Shown here in pieces: positions 19,100 through 28,359 of a DNA stretch of 64,000 bases. How positions within the stretch are numbered: the first letter of the stretch is position 1; every line of letters begins with the position of its first letter. A model generated the notes under the pieces. The model searched no databases and had not been told where the DNA came from. It worked only from the letters and a program-made list of their open reading frames with translations. The position numbers and the translations under genes were made by a program. This DNA is from Paenibacillus sp. FSL K6-3182 (GTDB lineage: Bacteria > Bacillota > Bacilli > Paenibacillales > Paenibacillaceae), in contig NZ_CP150265.1 in NCBI RefSeq assembly GCF_037976325.1, positions 5,203,501 to 5,267,500 of the forward strand. Direction: 5' to 3'.

Positions 19100-20706
19100 G
19101 TAACTATTTTCCCTTTCCACAGCTCTTCCTGAAATGCTCGCAATCGCTGATGCTTACTTACAAGTCCAGAAATATATTGATTCCATCTCACTTCATCTTT
19201 ATCTGCTTTATATAACCGCTCCAGCTTCTTAAGCTGCTTAACCGCAATACGGTAGCCTTGACGGTTCCGTGATTGGATGGACGATTCAACCAATTGATGA
19301 TACATGGGCATTAGCGCGCGAGGCGCAAGCTTAGCAATTTCTCGAAGCGCATGAGCGCCGACATCCTCAGGGCTTGATCCAATCAGCATTTGCAAATCAG
19401 CCCATTCATCATAACGCTTCTGGTCGAGCCAATGGTCAGATAATTCTGAATAAGAATGGGGCAGCAATTGCTTCATATAATCGGTCCATATCGGCATTTC
19501 AGGCCGGTCAAGATCTGCTCTTCGGCATAATGTAACGAACGGTCCCACCGAACGGCCATTTTTCGATTTATTGATTCGCTCGAACAAGAAGCTCATCCAC
19601 TGCTCTACAAGCTCCCATTTCCCTTCTTCCATCCGCTGTGCGGCGCAAGGATACATCACTTTCTGAGAACGCTCAAAGCTTGTTAATGCAAAATGAGCAA
19701 TTGCCTTCTCATCCTGTTTGTCAAAAAAATACATGATGCCAATCGCAGTATGCAAAAATGCCTTATTGACGTCTTCGACATCTTCATTCATCGACAGCTC
19801 AACCATTGACGCTAACTCACGTTCAAACCAGCTGCGGCTCTCTGAAAGCTTCTCGCATAAAACTAAATAGATATACTCCCAGTCAAAAAGCTGCTTTTCG
19901 GTACTCGATGCCCATACTTTCACTCGAGCGATTAATGCATCCGCCCAAGCTTCTTCCCGCAGCTCCATTGCTTCGGGAGTTAGCTCGGATACCAATGTAT
20001 ATAAATGCTCCACCCAAGGCTCTGCCATCCGGATGAACGACATTTCATGATAATATCTGCTGAACGAGTCCACCGTATTAATCGCTCGCTCTGCTTGCTC
20101 CAGCACAAAGATGATGGCTGTTGACCAATGCAAACGCTGCATCCTTTTTTCCCAATCCTTAGCAAGCCCCTTTAATGAGGACAATAATGGTTGAAGGGCA
20201 TGGAGAGAGTGCCGGCATTTCCGCCAAACGTCGCCATGTGTCGCTTCCATCCATTCCAGCCATTCCTCAGCTGAAGCTTGTTCACCGGGCTCGCGAGGCA
20301 AAGCAGGCGCTGCTTCGGGCGGCGGTGCTGCAGCCTGTGTATTTTTGAGCAGCGCACTCGCGGAAGACAACCCCAGCAAGCGAAAATAAGATCGCTCCGC
20401 CAGTGTATGTCCCCCTTCCTGCTGACTGCAATATTGAAAGTAAACAGCAGCCATATGCTTGCAAAATCCTGTATAGGGACAAGTACATGAGCTATAACGC
20501 AGCTGACCAGCATCAAGGATGACCGCATAAAGATCCGATCCTTGCACGACCCCATAAAGATGATCATGGCTCCCCTCATTCGCGCTGTTCACTTTACCTT
20601 CCATGTAATAATGCCAGCCCCGCTTCATAATCGTTGTCTCAACATGGACGTTCAGTTGTTGCTCAATTAGCGCGTGCAGCTTTTCATTGAGGTGCATCAT
20701 AGACAT
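19096..20706 (-). CDS. SWIM zinc-finger protein
   Basis: Protein of 536 residues with a SWIM zinc-finger near the N-terminus: C74 and C76 (CTC), then C82 and H84 (CKH), the CxC-x5-CxH pattern. The rest is helical and rich in Trp, Glu and Leu, with no other recognised domain. SWIM fingers bind DNA or proteins. It shares an ATGA overlap with the SNF2 helicase gene, consistent with a protein complex. AAAGGAAGCGGG lies before the ATG at 20706. It is the first gene of the operon. Confidence 0.88.
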   Translation of the reverse strand: MSMMHLNEKLHALIEQQLNVHVETTIMKRGWHYYMEGKVNSANEGSHDHLYGVVQGSDLYAVILDAGQLRYSSCTCPYTGFCKHMAAVYFQYCSQQEGGHTLAERSYFRLLGLSSASALLKNTQAAAPPPEAAPALPREPGEQASAEEWLEWMEATHGDVWRKCRHSLHALQPLLSSLKGLAKDWEKRMQRLHWSTAIIFVLEQAERAINTVDSFSRYYHEMSFIRMAEPWVEHLYTLVSELTPEAMELREEAWADALIARVKVWASSTEKQLFDWEYIYLVLCEKLSESRSWFERELASMVELSMNEDVEDVNKAFLHTAIGIMYFFDKQDEKAIAHFALTSFERSQKVMYPCAAQRMEEGKWELVEQWMSFLFERINKSKNGRSVGPFVTLCRRADLDRPEMPIWTDYMKQLLPHSYSELSDHWLDQKRYDEWADLQMLIGSSPEDVGAHALREIAKLAPRALMPMYHQLVESSIQSRNRQGYRIAVKQLKKLERLYKADKDEVRWNQYISGLVSKHQRLRAFQEELWKGKIVT

Positions 20707-20831
20707 TCACCCGCTTCCTTTCCGTTCACTTGCATTCTTACTATTATACCAAGCCAATAAGGCTGGTGCCATCATTTGACGTTAAAAGCTGGATTACAAT
20801 TGCAAATGAAATAAGCTACAGCATAAAAAAA

Positions 20832-20864
20832 GCCTTGCCGGCGAAGATCTCCGCTCGGCAAGGC
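20832..20864 (-). terminator. Terminator downstream of orphan kinase gene
   Basis: GCCTTGCCG and CGGCAAGGC form a nine-base-pair GC-rich stem, followed on the minus strand by seven T residues. It lies immediately past the kinase stop at 20876. Confidence 0.88.
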
Positions 20865-20875
20865 ACAAAACAATA

Positions 20876-22630
20876 TTATAATGGCATCTTCACAGTAAAC
20901 GTTAATTTCCCAGCCGGCTCTGCAGCCACATAAACATCACCTTTATATTGCTTCGCAATCGTTTTTACAATCGATAAGCCTAAGCCTTGATGATCCTGCT
21001 GCTTAGTGGAATAACCCGCTTCAAATATAGGATTCGAAATGGCAAACTCCGCATCGTCACAATTATTTGTTACCGTAAACTCCAGCATAACCGCCGTTTG
21101 TTTGCCGATAAGTGTAACATGGCGTCGATCCTCCGAGTATTTCAATACCTCATCAAAAGCATTATCGATCAAATTGCCAAGCATACGATTGACATCAAGC
21201 GTTCTAACGCCCATTTCCTGCATATTCAATCCGGTAAAGGAGCAGCTGAATTGAATTTTGTTGCTTTCCGCTTGTGAAATTTTGGAACGAACCAAAGCTG
21301 CTATGGCCGGATTGCCAATATTGATAATATCGTTCATTAATCGAATATCACCGGTCAGCTCCTTCGTATAAGCAACGAGCTCATGCGATTTGTTAAGCTC
21401 TGCGAGAGAGTGAATGGTCTGGACATGATTCAAGAAATCATGCCTCTGCGCTCGAATAGACTGGAACATTTGATTAATCTCTTCCACATAGGTTTCCTGC
21501 GTGACGCGAACAACCTTATCGCGAGAATGCCTATAATATCTCATCGCAAATACAGCTATCAACAAACTGAAAAAGGTAACAATTAAAATGATAATGCCTA
21601 AATTCAGAAACTGAGAGTCCAGCTTATCCTGAATGACGTGATAATCAGAGGTCATCATTAGCACATAGCTATTCATAGGCTGACCGTCACGATCCGTAAT
21701 ATTAATACCATGCTCATTAACAAATACCGGAATATACATTTTGAAAATCTCTTTGCCGCCGATATTCTCTCTTAAGGTGACCGTCTTCTTAGAAAAGTAA
21801 GCTTTGCGGACTAAATTCGTATCCTGCTTTGATTTAATATTATACGTGCCGTAAAAGATCGGTTCCTGCACTTTATGGCCTTGAACCTCGCCTTGCGGAT
21901 TAATCGTATTTTTCCCATCAGGAAATGTCTCCGGATTAATAAAAGCAATTTCAAGCAATGAATCGCTGCTTTGAATTGAATTTTCAATCATGCGGTGAAC
22001 ACCTGTCGCATTCTCATACTTTTGTTGTCGCTCATAATCTACATAAGGATCAATAATATAGTTTGTAGCTCCGTCGTAGTAGTAACCCCATTTGTTAAGC
22101 TTATCAACATTTGTTGCAGATACCTCATAAGGTCCGCTCCAGAAGTTCGGAAGGGATTGTCCAAGCCAGTTTACCGATGCATTTTTGTTTTCGAATAGCT
22201 GGTTGAACACCTCGTACCATGGCTTCCATTCTTTTGTACTAATATTGGTTTGCTTAGCATTGGATGATTTGTATAAAACAATGTCATCAGGCAATTTTTT
22301 GAGAAGGGTAATGTGGCTTAGGTCCAGCTTATCGCGCAGCTCCATGAGCTGCTCCGTCGTTACTTTCTCAATATCGGGATCAAGCGCATATTGAATTGCA
22401 ATCGAGGCGGCACGAAGTTCACGGCCAATCTGGTTTTGAAACTGTTCCGAGCCTTCGCGGGATTGCTCGAGCGAAATCTCCAGCCGCTTGGCATGTGTTA
22501 GAAGCTCTTCATTAAAGGAATCTTCCAGCGTTTTTTTTGTGAGAAAATAATAAGCCGTATTATTTAATAAAACTAAAACGACGATAATACTAATCGCCAC
22601 AAGCCAAATGTTGCGTTGCATCTCAAGCAT
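20876..22630 (-). CDS. Spo0B/CitA-type sensor histidine kinase, orphan (first copy)
   Basis: Membrane kinase of 584 residues. It has an N-terminal helix (about residues 10-30), an extracytoplasmic region of about 310 residues, a second helix near 345-365, a Spo0B-like dimerisation helix with the candidate phospho-histidine in RAQRHDFLNHVQTIHSL, and a GHKL ATPase (NLIDNAFDEV, HQGLGLSIVK). This class includes CitA/DcuS/MalK-type sensors, normally encoded next to a CitB-type regulator. No response regulator is adjacent. A second kinase of the same class is at 30144-31454. The ligand is unknown. Confidence 0.85.
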   Translation of the reverse strand: MLEMQRNIWLVAISIIVVLVLLNNTAYYFLTKKTLEDSFNEELLTHAKRLEISLEQSREGSEQFQNQIGRELRAASIAIQYALDPDIEKVTTEQLMELRDKLDLSHITLLKKLPDDIVLYKSSNAKQTNISTKEWKPWYEVFNQLFENKNASVNWLGQSLPNFWSGPYEVSATNVDKLNKWGYYYDGATNYIIDPYVDYERQQKYENATGVHRMIENSIQSSDSLLEIAFINPETFPDGKNTINPQGEVQGHKVQEPIFYGTYNIKSKQDTNLVRKAYFSKKTVTLRENIGGKEIFKMYIPVFVNEHGINITDRDGQPMNSYVLMMTSDYHVIQDKLDSQFLNLGIIILIVTFFSLLIAVFAMRYYRHSRDKVVRVTQETYVEEINQMFQSIRAQRHDFLNHVQTIHSLAELNKSHELVAYTKELTGDIRLMNDIINIGNPAIAALVRSKISQAESNKIQFSCSFTGLNMQEMGVRTLDVNRMLGNLIDNAFDEVLKYSEDRRHVTLIGKQTAVMLEFTVTNNCDDAEFAISNPIFEAGYSTKQQDHQGLGLSIVKTIAKQYKGDVYVAAEPAGKLTFTVKMPL

Positions 22631-22755
22631 CTTGCCCTTCTATTTATTATAGCTTCCATTATGGATCATCCTAAACTAAACGACAATATGACAATCACTA
22701 ACAAATGATTACAAATACATGAATATCAACCAAAGCGCTAGTATTTCGTTCTAGG

Positions 22756-23430
22756 TTAAACCGTCCATTTTTTGAAAAACAATCGAACGGCCCACTTGCG
22801 CTCCTGCCGCTTTTTGTAACGAGGAAGCATACGATAAATACGAAGTCCTTCTTCAATGGCATTTTTAGCTTCAGCCGTATTGCCTAATTTCTTATATATC
22901 GTAGTAAGTTGATCATATGCCTCGCAAGATGAGGAATTTATCGATTGAAAGGATTGGATATGCTTAAGCGCTTGCTCTGTTTGGCCATTCGAGAAATGAG
23001 CCGCTAGATTCAAGTATGGTGCACCGTATTTGACGCGTGGATTAAGCTCTAGCCCCCGAAGTATGCTTGCTACCCCATTTTCCTCATCACCGGTATATAA
23101 ATAACTAGTCCCTAAGTCATCCCAAAATTCAGCTGATTCATCAAGCATTGGCTGCAGCGGGACAAGCCATGTCAAAGCCTCTTTATACTTCTTTCTCTCA
23201 ATTAAAAGACGAGCCAACTCATGCTTGGAGGACACATCATTTGGCGACCGATCAATTTGCTGTTTCAATTTTTTTATTCTTGATATTCTTTTTAGTGGTT
23301 TAAATATGCTTGGCATTAACCCGACAAACCGACGATCAAGCACATACAGCAGGAGAAGCATGACAAGAATGGCTATAAACGGATTGCCAAACAACCAAAA
23401 TAAAAATATTAAAAGACTAAATTTTAACAT
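22756..23430 (-). CDS. Membrane-anchored tetratricopeptide-repeat protein
   Basis: Protein of about 224 residues. A strongly hydrophobic N-terminal hairpin (about residues 3-33) is followed by a basic linker and three to four TPR-like helix pairs (for example HELARLLIERKKYKEALTWLVPL, and YDQLTTIYKKLGNTAEAKNAIEEGL). The TPR part probably faces the cytoplasm and mediates protein contacts. AGGAGG precedes ATG 23430. No partner is suggested by the neighbours, the orphan kinase and catalase. Function unknown. Confidence 0.75.
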   Translation of the reverse strand: MLKFSLLIFLFWLFGNPFIAILVMLLLLYVLDRRFVGLMPSIFKPLKRISRIKKLKQQIDRSPNDVSSKHELARLLIERKKYKEALTWLVPLQPMLDESAEFWDDLGTSYLYTGDEENGVASILRGLELNPRVKYGAPYLNLAAHFSNGQTEQALKHIQSFQSINSSSCEAYDQLTTIYKKLGNTAEAKNAIEEGLRIYRMLPRYKKRQERKWAVRLFFKKWTV

Positions 23431-23645
23431 ATGGTCCTCCTGCACGCTTTGTAATTAAACATTCAATTCGTAAGCAAATCCATCATTTATTGTACAAATA
23501 TGGTTCTATCATACCATAATCTTCACATTTTTCGAGCAAAAATAGCATTTCATTACTATATCTAATGTATGAATAATAAAAACTTGTATGACTTAAACTA
23601 CACGCTAGAAATATCAATTGCATTAAATTGGAGGATGAGAACATC

Positions 23646-25220
<1,575 letters not shown>

Positions 25221-25257
25221 AAATGATGAAAGTGATATTTTTCAAGTGAATACCCTC

Positions 25258-25286
25258 TTGACGAAAGCGTTTTACATTCTTATGAT
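25258..25286 (+). promoter_or_regulatory. Sigma-A promoter of the pts operon
   Basis: TTGACG at 25258-25263 and TATGAT at 25281-25286 are separated by exactly 17 bases, a good match to the housekeeping consensus. It lies 67 bases before the antiterminator RNA element, so transcripts would begin just ahead of that leader. Confidence 0.75.
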
Positions 25287-25352
25287 GTTAATATTCAAAT
25301 GAATGGTGTTCAACATCATTTTATCGATTAAAACGATCAATCATATGAAATT

Positions 25353-25383
25353 GGCGTGTTACTCACTAAAAGAGGCATGAGCC
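25353..25383 (+). promoter_or_regulatory. RNA antiterminator (RAT) element of GlcT type
   Basis: GGCGTGTTACT at the left and GGCATGAGCC at the right form the conserved two-sided RAT motif, closely resembling as I recall it the B. subtilis ptsG leader motif (GTGTTACT...AGGCATGAG). Its right side overlaps the left arm of the adjoining terminator, so formation of the antiterminator hairpin would exclude the terminator. This is the expected binding site of the CAT domain encoded directly downstream. Confidence 0.82.
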
Positions 25384-25444
25384 AAGAACAGATTACCTTC
25401 TAATTTCCTTTTAGAACGGTTTTCTTTTCTTGGCTCTTTTTTTT
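25379..25444 (+). terminator. Conditional leader terminator of the pts operon
   Basis: GAGCCAAGAA (25379-25388) pairs with TTCTTGGCTC (25427-25436), followed by eight T residues. It sits between promoter and the first gene, and its left arm overlaps the RAT element, the standard layout for BglG/GlcT-type antitermination control. Confidence 0.85.
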
Positions 25445-25484
25445 GCCAGATGGGCACCTTAATGACAAAGGAGGGATTTCAAGT

Positions 25485-26045
25485 ATGGCTCGCGCCTTTC
25501 GGGTTGAACGCGCAATCGGCAACAATGTGTTATTAACAATTGATGTGCAAACGGAGAAAGAATACGTCATTTTTGGCAAAGGATTAGGGTTCAGTCTTAA
25601 AGCCGGACAAATCATTGATCGAACTGATAACCGCATAGAAAAACGATTTCGTTTGGATGATTCCGAACAAATGAAGAAATATCACACGTATCTTGAAGAA
25701 ATCGACCCAACCATCATTGATATGACAGAGCGAATTGCCGATTACATCAAACAGAAAACGGGTGTCGAAGTAAACCCGAAACTATATTTCACACTGCCGA
25801 GCCACATCCAATTTGCTGTTTATCGGCTTCACAATGGCATGGATATTGTAAATCCCTTTCTGAACGAGACGAAACAGAGCTTTCCTTTAGAGTTCGAAAT
25901 TGCCGCCAAATTGGCTGAGTGGATTAGTGAGCAATTCCACGTTGGCATCCCGGAAGAAGAGATAGGGTTTTTGTCGTTTCATGTTTATTCTGGAATTCAC
26001 AATGTACCGGTAGGGCAACTTATTAAACAAGCAGACCAACACTAG
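25485..26045 (+). CDS. BglG/GlcT-type antiterminator with a single PRD
   Basis: Protein of about 186 residues with an N-terminal RNA-binding CAT domain (residues 1-60, ERAIGNNVLLTIDV and GKGLGFSLKAGQII) and only one PTS regulation domain. Histidines in LPSHIQFAVYRLHNG and in FLSFHVYSG match the two phosphorylatable positions of PRD1. Family members usually carry two PRDs and about 280 residues; here TAG follows PRD1, with the next gene's ribosome site 2 bases later, so this looks like a true short form. It lies downstream of its own RAT element and so should control itself and the pts genes. AAAGGAGGGA precedes ATG 25485. Confidence 0.85.
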   Translation: MARAFRVERAIGNNVLLTIDVQTEKEYVIFGKGLGFSLKAGQIIDRTDNRIEKRFRLDDSEQMKKYHTYLEEIDPTIIDMTERIADYIKQKTGVEVNPKLYFTLPSHIQFAVYRLHNGMDIVNPFLNETKQSFPLEFEIAAKLAEWISEQFHVGIPEEEIGFLSFHVYSGIHNVPVGQLIKQADQH

Positions 26046-26057
26046 GAGGATATTATT

Positions 26058-26558
26058 ATGCTATCTAAACTTTTTGGAAAGTCAAAACAAAAAACAATTG
26101 AAGTATCAGCCCCCTTGTCAGGAAAGGTCGTACCGTTAACCGCTGTTCCTGATGAAGCTTTCGCAGGCAAACATATGGGTGACGGACTTGCGATTGAGCC
26201 GTCTGAAGGGACTATCGTCGCACCTTTCGATGGTACTGTATCTCATCTTATTCATACCAATCATGCCATTATTATTGAGCATGCATCAGGCCTGCAGCTT
26301 CTCATTCACATCGGTATCAATACTGTAGCACTAAATGGCGATGGTTTTGAGGCTCATGTAGCTTCCGGTGACACCTTTCAAGCCGGTGATGCACTTATAA
26401 CATTTGATCGCGCCAAAATCGAAGCCGCAGGTTATCCATCCATCACACCTATCGTTGTCGCAAACGAGGATGATGTGAAGCAATTGGAACACTTGCTTAC
26501 CAGCGGTTCTGTTACAGCTGGCAAGGAGCTTCTGCTTAAGGCAACTATGAACGGCTAA
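26058..26558 (+). CDS. PTS glucose-family EIIA domain protein
   Basis: Stand-alone EIIA of the glucose superfamily, 166 residues. It accepts phosphate from HPr and passes it to EIIB. The phosphorylated histidine is H84 in LLIHIGINTV, with the helper histidine H69 in HTNHAII, corresponding to His90 and His75 of E. coli EIIA-Glc. The N-terminal SAPLSGKVVPL strand is typical. It supplies the EIIA that the following EIICB lacks. AGGAGG lies before the ATG, 12 bases after the antiterminator stop. Confidence 0.93.
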   Translation: MLSKLFGKSKQKTIEVSAPLSGKVVPLTAVPDEAFAGKHMGDGLAIEPSEGTIVAPFDGTVSHLIHTNHAIIIEHASGLQLLIHIGINTVALNGDGFEAHVASGDTFQAGDALITFDRAKIEAAGYPSITPIVVANEDDVKQLEHLLTSGSVTAGKELLLKATMNG

Positions 26559-26601
26559 AGAAGCACCCCTACACTTGGATAAGAAAAGAGGACGAATAAC
26601 T

Positions 26602-28053
26602 ATGCTAGCCTTCCTACAAAAAATAGGTAAAGCATTAATGCTTCCAGTCGCCGCTCTTCCAGCGGCTTCCATCCTGCTTCGTTTCGGTAATATTGACTAT
26701 GTGAAAGACTTTCACATGGGCAGCGCAGGAGAGTTTATTAATCAATACATCGCACCGTTTCTTGCTGCTGGCGGCGCCGCAATTTTCGATAACTTACCGC
26801 TCATATTTGCCGTCGGTGTTGCCATCGGACTTGCTGGTGATGCAGTTGCCGCACTGGCTGCCGTTATCGCGTACCAAGTGCTTGTAACCGTTCAAATTAA
26901 AGTGCCGCTCGTCTTTACCAACATTGTTGGAAAAGATGTTGAACTCAACATGGGCGTCCTTGGCGGTATTATTGCTGGTTTGATATCAGCGTACTTATAT
27001 AAAAGATTCCATACGATCAAGCTGCCCGACTGGCTTGGCTTCTTCAGCGGCAAACGATTTGTCCCTATCATAACCTCGCTCGTTATGGTTATCGTTGCTC
27101 TCTTACTCGGTCTTGTTTGGGGTCCTATTCAAATGGCGCTGGATACTTTTGGCCGCTGGGTCGTTGGTTTTGGCGGAATCGGCTCCTTCGTTTTTCTTAC
27201 AGCAAACCGACTGCTTATTCCTACCGGCTTGCATCATGTTATTAATTCCATCGCTTGGTTCCAAATCGGTGACTATACAGATGCAACAGGCAAAGTAGTA
27301 CACGGTGACTTGTATCGCTTTTTCGCTGGAGACAAAACAGCGGGCATGTTTATGACTGGCTTCTTCCCGATTATGATGTTTGCACTGCCAGCAGGCGCGC
27401 TTGCAATTATCCACACAGCTCGCAAAGAGAAGCGCAAACTCGTTGCTTCCATATTTATTGGTACGGCATTCGCTTCATTCCTGACAGGGATCACAGAACC
27501 GCTTGAATTTGCTTTTATGTTCGCAGCACCGTTTCTATTTGTCATTCATGCCATCTTAACGGGGTTATCCGGCTTCATCCTCTATCAGCTGGAGGTTAGG
27601 CATGGGTTTGGCTTCTCAGCAGGCTTTATCGATTATGCGATCAATTATCAGCTCGCGACGAATCCGCTGCTCATTATTCCGGTGGGTCTTGCCTTTGCCG
27701 TCGTGTATTATTTCTTATTTCGCTTTATCATCGTCAAATTCAATATTAAGACGCCAGGTCGTGAAGATGAGACGGCCGAGGACAAAGCCGATAACAAAGA
27801 AAAGACTGCAGCCGCATCTGGCAGTAAAGCAGAAAATGTGCTGCATGCGCTCGGCGGATCTTCAAATATCGTCGGTCTAGATGCTTGTATTACACGTCTT
27901 CGCTTAGTCGTGAAGGATGAATCGATTGTCAATGATACACAGCTCAAGGGCATGGGCGCAGCAGGCATTATCCGTTTAGGCAAAGGCGCAGTGCAAGTTA
28001 TATTCGGCACGCAGTCCGAGCAGTTGAAAGACGAAATTAAAAAAATAATGTAA
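26602..28053 (+). CDS. nagE: PTS EIICB component, N-acetylglucosamine type
   Basis: Sugar-translocating EIIC (about residues 1-380) fused to EIIB (about 400-483), 483 residues. Features of the NagE/NagP branch include LPAASILLRFG, RLLIPTGLHHVINSIAWFQIG, GDLYRFFAGDKTAGMFMTGFFP and the TGITEPLEFAFMF loop; the phosphorylated EIIB cysteine lies in GLDACITRLRL. The EIIC resembles GlcNAc permeases more than PtsG, so uptake of GlcNAc as GlcNAc-6-phosphate is likely; glucose cannot be excluded, given the GlcT-like leader. The start is ATG 26602, after AAAAGAGGA. Confidence 0.85.
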   Translation: MLAFLQKIGKALMLPVAALPAASILLRFGNIDYVKDFHMGSAGEFINQYIAPFLAAGGAAIFDNLPLIFAVGVAIGLAGDAVAALAAVIAYQVLVTVQIKVPLVFTNIVGKDVELNMGVLGGIIAGLISAYLYKRFHTIKLPDWLGFFSGKRFVPIITSLVMVIVALLLGLVWGPIQMALDTFGRWVVGFGGIGSFVFLTANRLLIPTGLHHVINSIAWFQIGDYTDATGKVVHGDLYRFFAGDKTAGMFMTGFFPIMMFALPAGALAIIHTARKEKRKLVASIFIGTAFASFLTGITEPLEFAFMFAAPFLFVIHAILTGLSGFILYQLEVRHGFGFSAGFIDYAINYQLATNPLLIIPVGLAFAVVYYFLFRFIIVKFNIKTPGREDETAEDKADNKEKTAAASGSKAENVLHALGGSSNIVGLDACITRLRLVVKDESIVNDTQLKGMGAAGIIRLGKGAVQVIFGTQSEQLKDEIKKIM

Positions 28054-28077
28054 CAACAAACCTATTAGGAGTGAAAA

Positions 28078-28356
28078 ATGATGAAAAACAGCTTTGTTAT
28101 ACAAAATCCATTTGGCATACATGCAAGACCAGCACGCAAGATCGTTGAAGCAGCAAAGGCATTCACAGGAACAGTTACACTAGAGAAGGATGGCAAAAGC
28201 TTCAATGCCAAAAGTCTAGTTCATGTCATTTCCGTTGGGGCAAAACTTGGAGACAGCATTTCCGTTTCTGCTGAGGGTGAGCACGCTGAGGCTGTTGTAG
28301 CTGCTATTGGAGAGATTCTTGTCTCTATTGAGGCGCATGCAGAAAAGGGGCAATAA
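28078..28356 (+). CDS. ptsH: Phosphocarrier protein HPr
   Basis: HPr of 92 residues. It carries phosphate from enzyme I on His15 (GIHARPA) and has Ser46 (NAKSL), the site used by HPr kinase for catabolite control. The sequence after Ser46 (SLVHVISVGAKLGDS) differs from the usual SIMGVMSLG, a change at the surface that meets HPrK and CcpA. TAGGAGTG precedes the paired ATGs. It is four bases ahead of ptsI in the pts operon. Confidence 0.93.
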   Translation: MMKNSFVIQNPFGIHARPARKIVEAAKAFTGTVTLEKDGKSFNAKSLVHVISVGAKLGDSISVSAEGEHAEAVVAAIGEILVSIEAHAEKGQ

Positions 28357-28359
28357 GAG

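Noticed and set aside
23481..23640. PerR or sigma-B site upstream of catalase
   Set aside because: The region is AT-rich but no clear palindromic operator or -35/-10 pair could be read.
25264..25279. Possible cre (CcpA) site overlapping the pts promoter
   Set aside because: AAAGCGTTTT resembles the core, but the flanking CA is displaced by one base, so the match is too weak.
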